Notes under the pieces: generated by a model
What the model was told of the DNA's origin: nothing
Database searches by the model: none
The model's input: only the letters and a program-made list of their open reading frames with translations
In this document: positions 59,773-64,000 of the stretch, piece by piece
How the letters are laid out: each line of letters begins with the position of its first letter
Numbering within the stretch: position 1 is the first letter of the stretch
From: Nocardioides sp. cx-173
Lineage (GTDB): Bacteria > Actinomycetota > Actinomycetes > Propionibacteriales > Nocardioidaceae
Assembly: GCF_021117365.1 (NCBI RefSeq)
Contig: NZ_CP088262.1
Location: forward strand, 3,164,501-3,228,500
Direction of reading: 5' to 3'
Length of the DNA: 64,000 nucleotides
Program-made: the position numbers and the translations under genes

Positions 59773-60411
59773 GTGAGCTCAGGGCAGTACGACGTCGCCG
59801 GGCCGCGCCCCCGGGGTGCCCGGATGCCGCGGCGCGAGCGCCGCGCCCAGCTGCTGTCCTCCGCGCTCGAGGTCTTCGTCGCGCAGGGTTACCACGCGGC
59901 CGCGATGGACGACATCGCCGAGCGGGCGGGGGTCTCCAAGCCGGTGCTCTACCAGCACTTCCCCGGCAAGCTCGACCTCTACCTCGCGCTGCTCGACGTG
60001 TCCTGCGACCAGATCATCGACAACTGCCGGGTGGCGCTGGAGTCCACGCAGGACAACAAGCTGCGCGTCGGCGCGGCCGTCGACGCGTTCTTCGAGTACG
60101 TCGCCAACGACAGCGGCGCGTTCCGGCTGGTGTTCGAGTCCGACCTGACCAACGAGCCGGCGGTGCGCGAGCACGTCGACCGGGTCACCTCCGAGTGCGC
60201 CGCGCTGATCGCCCACGTCATCCACGACGACACCGGCCTGCCCGACCCTGCGTCGCGTCTGCTGGCCGTGTCCCTGGTGGGAATGGCCCAGGTCAGCGCC
60301 CGGTTCTGGCTGAGCGAGGCTGGCGACATCGGCCGCAGCGAGGCCGCCGCCCTCGTGTCCGCCCTCGCCTGGCGCGGCATCCGCGGCTACCCCAAGACCG
60401 ACGAGCACTGA
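59773..60411 (+). CDS. TetR-family transcriptional regulator
   Basis: 212 residues from GTG 59773, with GAGGGAG about 6 bases upstream. The N-terminal helix-turn-helix reads RRAQLLSSALEVFVAQGYHA, MDDIAERAGVSKPVLYQHF, GKLDLYLALL. The C-terminal ligand-binding domain is helical. It is the equivalent of Rv3208 next to DUF3107. Target and ligand unknown; the divergent moeZ or the downstream DUF3107 gene are the nearest candidates. Confidence 0.93.
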   Translation: MSSGQYDVAGPRPRGARMPRRERRAQLLSSALEVFVAQGYHAAAMDDIAERAGVSKPVLYQHFPGKLDLYLALLDVSCDQIIDNCRVALESTQDNKLRVGAAVDAFFEYVANDSGAFRLVFESDLTNEPAVREHVDRVTSECAALIAHVIHDDTGLPDPASRLLAVSLVGMAQVSARFWLSEAGDIGRSEAAALVSALAWRGIRGYPKTDEH

Positions 60412-60454
60412 GTCCCACGAACAACTGAGAAGCACGAGCAGAAGGAGACGACCT

Positions 60455-60676
60455 GTGGAGGTCAAGATCGGCGTCCAGTACGCATCCCGTGAGTTGGTCG
60501 TGGAGACCGACGAGACCACCGAGGCGGTCGAGAAGCTCGTCGCCGACGCGATCTCGGGCGACGGGGTCTTCGCGCTGAACGACACGAAGGGCCGCCGCAT
60601 CATCGTCCCCGGCGCCAAGCTCGCCTACGTCGAGATCGGCCGCTCCACCACCGGCCACGTGGGGTTCCGCAGCTGA
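60455..60676 (+). CDS. DUF3107 family small protein
   Basis: 73 residues from GTG 60455 (GAAGGAGA 8 bases upstream), the family length. It begins EVKIGVQYASRELVVETDE and ends YVEIGRSTTGHVGFRS, matching DUF3107 (mycobacterial TB9.4, Rv3208A). ATP-binding is suggested for the family, but the function is unknown. Its last codons and stop are repeated 103 bp downstream at the far side of a palindromic block. Confidence 0.92.
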   Translation: MEVKIGVQYASRELVVETDETTEAVEKLVADAISGDGVFALNDTKGRRIIVPGAKLAYVEIGRSTTGHVGFRS

Positions 60677-60791
60677 GCTGACCGAGCGAAGCGAGGTCAG
60701 GTCAGCTAGGAGGAAGATCGAGCGGCGCCCGCGACTGAGGAACGAAGTCGCGACGGCGCCTGTCGAGACCCGCAGCTGAGCTGACCGAGCG
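60668..60791. repeat. Palindromic block flanked by a 21-bp direct repeat
   Basis: CGCAGCTGAGCTGACCGAGCG occurs at 60668-60688 and again at 60771-60791 (21 bases, identical). The first copy includes the DUF3107 stop codon. Between them are an inverted repeat (CTGACC/GGTCAG words at 60678-60705) and a second with arms GGCGCC...GCGACT and AGTCGC...GGCGCC (60724-60760), then GTCGAGACCC as in family A. Confidence 0.75.
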
Positions 60792-60860
60792 TCGCGACGA
60801 CTGGCTCGGCCCCGACCGGGTACCGCACTCCGTTAGTCACTCCTAGCGGAAGGCTCCGTC

Positions 60861-61157
60861 ATGCTCTGGACGATCATCGTCACCATCGTGGCCGGCACCA
60901 TCATCGGTCTGCTCGGCAAGCTGGTCGCGCCCGGCGACCGCGACAACATCCCGCTCTGGCTCACGATCCTGTGCGGCATCGGGGGCTGCCTGATCGGCAG
61001 CTACCTGTACGCCGCGCTGTTCGACTGCAGCGACATGAACAACTGCACCAACGGCGTCGACTGGTGGCGCCACGTCTGGCAGATCGGCGTCGCCGCGCTC
61101 CTGGTGATGATCGCCGCCGCGGTCACCGGCCGCAGCGGGACGCCGGCGCGCCGCTGA
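60861..61157 (+). CDS. GlsB/YeaQ/YmgE-type small membrane stress protein
   Basis: 98 residues with three hydrophobic helices (TIIVTIVAGTIIGLLGKLVA, LTILCGIGGCLIGSYLYAAL, IGVAALLVMIAAAVTG). The Gly-rich GIIGG-like pattern and position of helices match the transglycosylase-associated (GlsB/YeaQ/YmgE) family. The loop between helices 2 and 3 has two extra cysteines (DCSDMNNC). Role in envelope stress is assumed from the family. Monocistronic. Confidence 0.88.
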   Translation: MLWTIIVTIVAGTIIGLLGKLVAPGDRDNIPLWLTILCGIGGCLIGSYLYAALFDCSDMNNCTNGVDWWRHVWQIGVAALLVMIAAAVTGRSGTPARR

Positions 61158-61172
61158 GCCGTCCGCCGAGAC

Positions 61173-61886
61173 CTAGCTCGCGAGCCCCAGGTCGGCCATG
61201 CGCTCGGCGTGGCGCTCGGTGAGGCGGGTGAACATCCGCCCGATGCTGGCCAGGTCGAGGCCGGGGCGGTCGACGCCGCCGGCGAGCAGGGCGGTCAGCG
61301 CGTCGCGCTCGGCGGCGACCCCCTGGGCCTGGATCAGCGCCTCCCCCATCAGTCGCCGCCCCCACAGGGCCAGCCGGCCGCCGAGGCGGTGGTCGGCCGC
61401 GATGGCCTCGCGGACCCGGTCGACCACGAACGCGGCGTTGCCGGCGGTGTCGACCGAGGACACGACGAGGTCGCGCGTGGCCGGGTCGAGGTAGGCGGCG
61501 ATCTCGCGGTAGAAGTCGTTGGCCAGGCCGTCGCCGACGTAGGCCTTGACCAGGCCCTCGTACCAGTCCGACGGCGCGGTGTGGGCGTGGAAGAGATCGA
61601 GCGGCACGCGGAACGGCGCCATGGCGGCGAACGGGTCGCCGCCCAGCTCGACGATGCGGCCGTGGAGCAGCGCGACCTTGCCCAGCTCGGTCGAGGCCAT
61701 CTCGGCGAGGGCCAGCTTGTCCTCGAGGCTGGGGGCGAGCTTGGAGTCCTCGGCCAGGCGCTCGAAGGCCGAGATCTCGCCGTAGGACACCACGCCGAGC
61801 AGGTCGATGACCGCCTCGCGGTAGACGGGGTCGTCGAACGCGACCGACAGGTCGGGGTCGGTCGGCTCGACCGGAGATGCGGGCAT
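61173..61886 (-). CDS. Ferritin-like-fold protein (MiaE_2 type)
   Basis: 237 residues. It matches the actinobacterial ferritin-like fold-containing family (Rv3210c type). Helical throughout, with EISAFERLAED, MASTELGKVALLHGRI, YEGLVKAYVGDGLANDFYRE and SVDTAGNAAFVVDRV. Some Glu/His positions for a di-iron site are present (EISAFE, ELGKVALLH), but the full ligand set is not certain by eye. Related to tRNA hydroxylase MiaE in fold only; function unknown. Divergent from rhlE. Confidence 0.88.
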   Translation of the reverse strand: MPASPVEPTDPDLSVAFDDPVYREAVIDLLGVVSYGEISAFERLAEDSKLAPSLEDKLALAEMASTELGKVALLHGRIVELGGDPFAAMAPFRVPLDLFHAHTAPSDWYEGLVKAYVGDGLANDFYREIAAYLDPATRDLVVSSVDTAGNAAFVVDRVREAIAADHRLGGRLALWGRRLMGEALIQAQGVAAERDALTALLAGGVDRPGLDLASIGRMFTRLTERHAERMADLGLAS

Positions 61887-61956
61887 GGCCGCACCCTACC
61901 GATAGACTTGACCCAGCAGCGCCGCCTGACGGCGGCCCGTATGTGCGCGGCTGAGT

Positions 61957-63531
61957 GTGAATTGGCCGCAACCGACATCGACTCGGCTACCGGCTGATCC
62001 CACACGAAAGCGAAAGACACTGACCACCACCACCTTCCGCGAGCTCGGCGTCCTGCCCGAGATCTGCGACGCCCTCGAGCGCGCCGGCATCACCACCCCC
62101 TTCGCCATCCAGGAGATGACCCTCTCCGTGGCGCTCATGGGCACCGACCTGATCGGCCAGGCCCGCACGGGCACGGGCAAGACCCTCGCGTTCGGCATCC
62201 CGGTGCTGCAGCGCAGCGTCGTGTCGACCGACCCGGCCTACGCCGACCTGCCGCAGGGCAAGCCCCAGGCGCTGATCGTCGCCCCGACCCGCGAGCTCGC
62301 GCTCCAGGTCTCCAACGACCTGCACCTGGCCTCCAAGGACCTGGGCCTGCGGGTCCTGACCGTCTACGGCGGCGTCGGCTACGACACCCAGCTCGACACC
62401 CTCGAGTCCGGCGTCGACATCGTCGTCGGCACTCCCGGCCGGCTGATCGACCTGGCCAACCGCAAGGCGCTCGACCTCTCCCACGTCCACGCCGTCGTGC
62501 TCGACGAGGCGGACGAAATGCTCGACCTCGGCTTCCTTCCCGACGTGCAGCGGCTGCTGAGCATGACCCCCGAGACCCGGCAGACGATGCTGTTCTCGGC
62601 GACCATGCCGGCCGCGATCGTGGCGCTGGCGCGCACCCACATGCGCCACCCGATGAACATCCGCGCCGAGTCGTCGTACGACACCACGATGGTGCCTGCG
62701 ACCGCGCAGTTCATCTACCAGGCCCACGACCTCGACAAGCCGGAGATCATCGGCCGCATCCTGCAGGCCGAGGACGCCGGCAAGATCATCGTCTTCACGC
62801 GCACCAAGCGGCAGGCCCAGCGCGTCGCCGACGACCTGGCCGAGCGCGGCTTCAGCGCCAGCCCCCTGCACGGCGACATGGCGCAGGTGGCGCGCGAGAA
62901 GGCGCTCGCGAAGTTCCGCGAGGACAAGATCCGGGTGCTCGTGGCGACCGATGTCGCGGCCCGCGGCATCGACGTCGCCGGCGTCTCCCACGTCATCAAC
63001 TACACCTGCCCCGAGGACGACAAGACCTACGTCCACCGGATCGGCCGCACCGGTCGCGCCGGCGCCTCGGGCATCGCGATCACCTTCGTGGACTGGGCGG
63101 ACCTGCACCGCTGGAAGATGATCAACAAGACGCTCGACCTGCCGTTCGACGAGCCGCAGGAGACGTACTCGACCTCCGAGCACCTCTACCACGACCAGGG
63201 CATCCCGCCGGGCACGAAGGGCCGCATCGTCGACCCGGCGCCGGTGGAGCGCAAGCCCCGCGAGGACCGCGGTGAGCGCGGCGAGCGTCGCAGCAGCGGC
63301 GACCGCCCCGCGCGCAACCGCGACCGCAACCGGACGCGGACCCGCACCCGCAGCGGCGGCGCCGAGGAGCAGGGCGCGACCGCGCCGGCCGAGTCCGGCG
63401 AGGCACCCGCGACCGCCGGCGCGTCCGAGGAGACCTCCGCCGCGCCGCGCAGCCGCAACCGGCGCCGGCGCTCGCGCGGTGGCGGCGGTGGCGGGAACGC
63501 CGCCGGCGACGCCTCGCAGCAGCCCGTCTGA
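61957..63531 (+). CDS. rhlE: DEAD-box RNA helicase (RhlE type)
   Basis: 524 residues if GTG 61957 is used. The family-conserved protein begins around TTTTFRELGVL, and a CTG at 62020, preceded by GAAAGCGAAAGACA, may be the true start (503 residues). Motifs: Q-motif (FAIQEMTL), I (ARTGTGKT), Ia (PTRELA), DEAD as DEADE (II), SAT (III), VATDVAARGIDVAG (V) and HRIGRTGRAG (VI). The C-terminal about 110 residues are disordered, rich in Arg, Gly, Asp and Glu, and probably bind RNA. Role in RNA remodelling or ribosome assembly. Counterpart of Rv3211. Confidence 0.94.
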   Translation: MNWPQPTSTRLPADPTRKRKTLTTTTFRELGVLPEICDALERAGITTPFAIQEMTLSVALMGTDLIGQARTGTGKTLAFGIPVLQRSVVSTDPAYADLPQGKPQALIVAPTRELALQVSNDLHLASKDLGLRVLTVYGGVGYDTQLDTLESGVDIVVGTPGRLIDLANRKALDLSHVHAVVLDEADEMLDLGFLPDVQRLLSMTPETRQTMLFSATMPAAIVALARTHMRHPMNIRAESSYDTTMVPATAQFIYQAHDLDKPEIIGRILQAEDAGKIIVFTRTKRQAQRVADDLAERGFSASPLHGDMAQVAREKALAKFREDKIRVLVATDVAARGIDVAGVSHVINYTCPEDDKTYVHRIGRTGRAGASGIAITFVDWADLHRWKMINKTLDLPFDEPQETYSTSEHLYHDQGIPPGTKGRIVDPAPVERKPREDRGERGERRSSGDRPARNRDRNRTRTRTRSGGAEEQGATAPAESGEAPATAGASEETSAAPRSRNRRRRSRGGGGGGNAAGDASQQPV

Positions 63532-63559
63532 CCCCATCCTCGAGCACTCGGGAGACCTC

Positions 63560-63799
63560 ATGGCCACCTACGACGCCCACCTCCAAGCCGCGGTCGACGC
63601 CACCTCGGTGGCCAAGTCCATCGGTGAGACCGATCTGGTCGCCTACCTGCGCGAGCAGCTCGCCGAGCGCGACATCGAGACCGCCGACGAGGCCTGGCTG
63701 CAGCACATGGTCGAGCAGATCCACGCGGACCCGAACTTCATGATCGACCGCGAGCCCGACGACTACGAGCGGCCCGAGAGCACGCTGCCCCGCGAGTAG
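63560..63799 (+). CDS. Small acidic helical protein, unknown
   Basis: 79 residues from ATG 63560 with GGGAG 6 bases upstream, 28 bases after rhlE. Helical and acidic (VDATSVAKSIGETDLVAYLR, ADEAWLQHMVEQIHADPNFM), with no cysteine or membrane segment. Likely co-transcribed with rhlE. I do not recognise a family. Confidence 0.7.
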   Translation: MATYDAHLQAAVDATSVAKSIGETDLVAYLREQLAERDIETADEAWLQHMVEQIHADPNFMIDREPDDYERPESTLPRE

Positions 63800-63813
63800 G
63801 GCACGGCCGGCAG

Positions 63814-64000
63814 TCAGCCCAACGGGGCGAGCTGACGGCGTAGGACGACCGGCAGTCGTCGCTCCCCCGGGCCGCTCAGCATGAGCACCTGCTCCACGGT
63901 GAGCACACGAGGCGCGGTGTCCGCGTCGACGCGGAAGACGACGCTGCCGTAGGAGTCGTGCGCGTCTGCCTCCAGCCCGTCCCGACGTACCGGCTGCGCG
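63814..64000 (-). CDS. C-terminal part of an unidentified protein (partial)
   Basis: A minus-strand frame enters from the right edge and stops with TGA at 63814-63816, giving 61 residues. The sequence is coherent (DSYGSVVFRVDADTAPRVLT, then GPGERRLPVVLRRQL) with normal high-GC third positions, so it is likely the end of a real gene. No family recognised. It converges with the small acidic protein gene, 14 bases apart. Confidence 0.55.
   Translation of the reverse strand, partial: AQPVRRDGLEADAHDSYGSVVFRVDADTAPRVLTVEQVLMLSGPGERRLPVVLRRQLAPLG

Overview
The window is high-GC (roughly 70% or more) and actinobacterial, most like Nocardioides or a relative in the Propionibacteriales. The pointers are a PPA1309-family protein, a WhiB7 with an AT-hook, mycoredoxin, a mycothiol-dependent isomerase-type protein, DUF222/HNH endonuclease, AdnAB helicase-nucleases, many GTG starts, GTGA/ATGA stop-start overlaps, and palindromic repeats of the kind scattered through Nocardioides genomes.

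Layout. 0-25 kb is a conserved actinobacterial core. It runs from an initiator tRNA (minus) through UPF0182, PPA1309 and a PDZ/Lon-like protease, moaE, a DUF2342 zincin, a NUDIX hydrolase, a YgjP-like peptidase, a PHP phosphoesterase, an enoyl-CoA hydratase, an orphan TOMM-cyclodehydratase-like protein, small zinc-ribbon proteins, whiB7 with an attenuator leader, uvrD2, mycoredoxin, nudC, deoD and an FAD monooxygenase, to adnB and adnA. From memory this follows M. tuberculosis Rv3193c-Rv3202c. 56.9-63.8 kb (MGMT-like ATL protein, secreted protease, moeZ, TetR, DUF3107, ferritin-like protein, rhlE) follows Rv3204-Rv3211. The roughly 30 kb between adnA and the ATL gene (24.9-54.5 kb) therefore looks like accessory metabolism placed in a conserved locus.

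The accessory block holds an LLM monooxygenase; a minus-strand run of SPFH protein, cation/proton antiporter, SLC13 permease, carbamate kinase and barbiturase-family amidohydrolase; a two-component system; a methyltransferase with a divergent HxlR regulator; a GNAT-plsC-hyuA-hyuB run; a repeat-rich stretch with a DUF222/HNH gene; and a catabolic cluster. That cluster contains an NCS2 uracil/xanthine-type permease, a three-subunit molybdenum hydroxylase, a CoxG-like protein and an amidase on the minus strand. Divergent from it is a three-gene operon homologous to E. coli ylbF-fdrA-ylbE (allH-allF-allG, linked to oxamate carbamoyltransferase).

How they may work together (inference). NCS2 permease, Mo hydroxylase, barbiturase and amidase match the steps of oxidative uracil catabolism (uracil to barbiturate to ureidomalonate to malonate). 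Ureidomalonate is oxalurate with one extra methylene, so the AllFGH-like complex could phosphorolyse it to carbamoyl phosphate, and the nearby carbamate kinase could recover ATP. This would be an energy-conserving version of the pathway and is the main proposal here. Two palindromic repeat families, both found intergenically and read in frame inside genes, and a whiB7 leader with an unusually long upstream ORF are the other notable signals.
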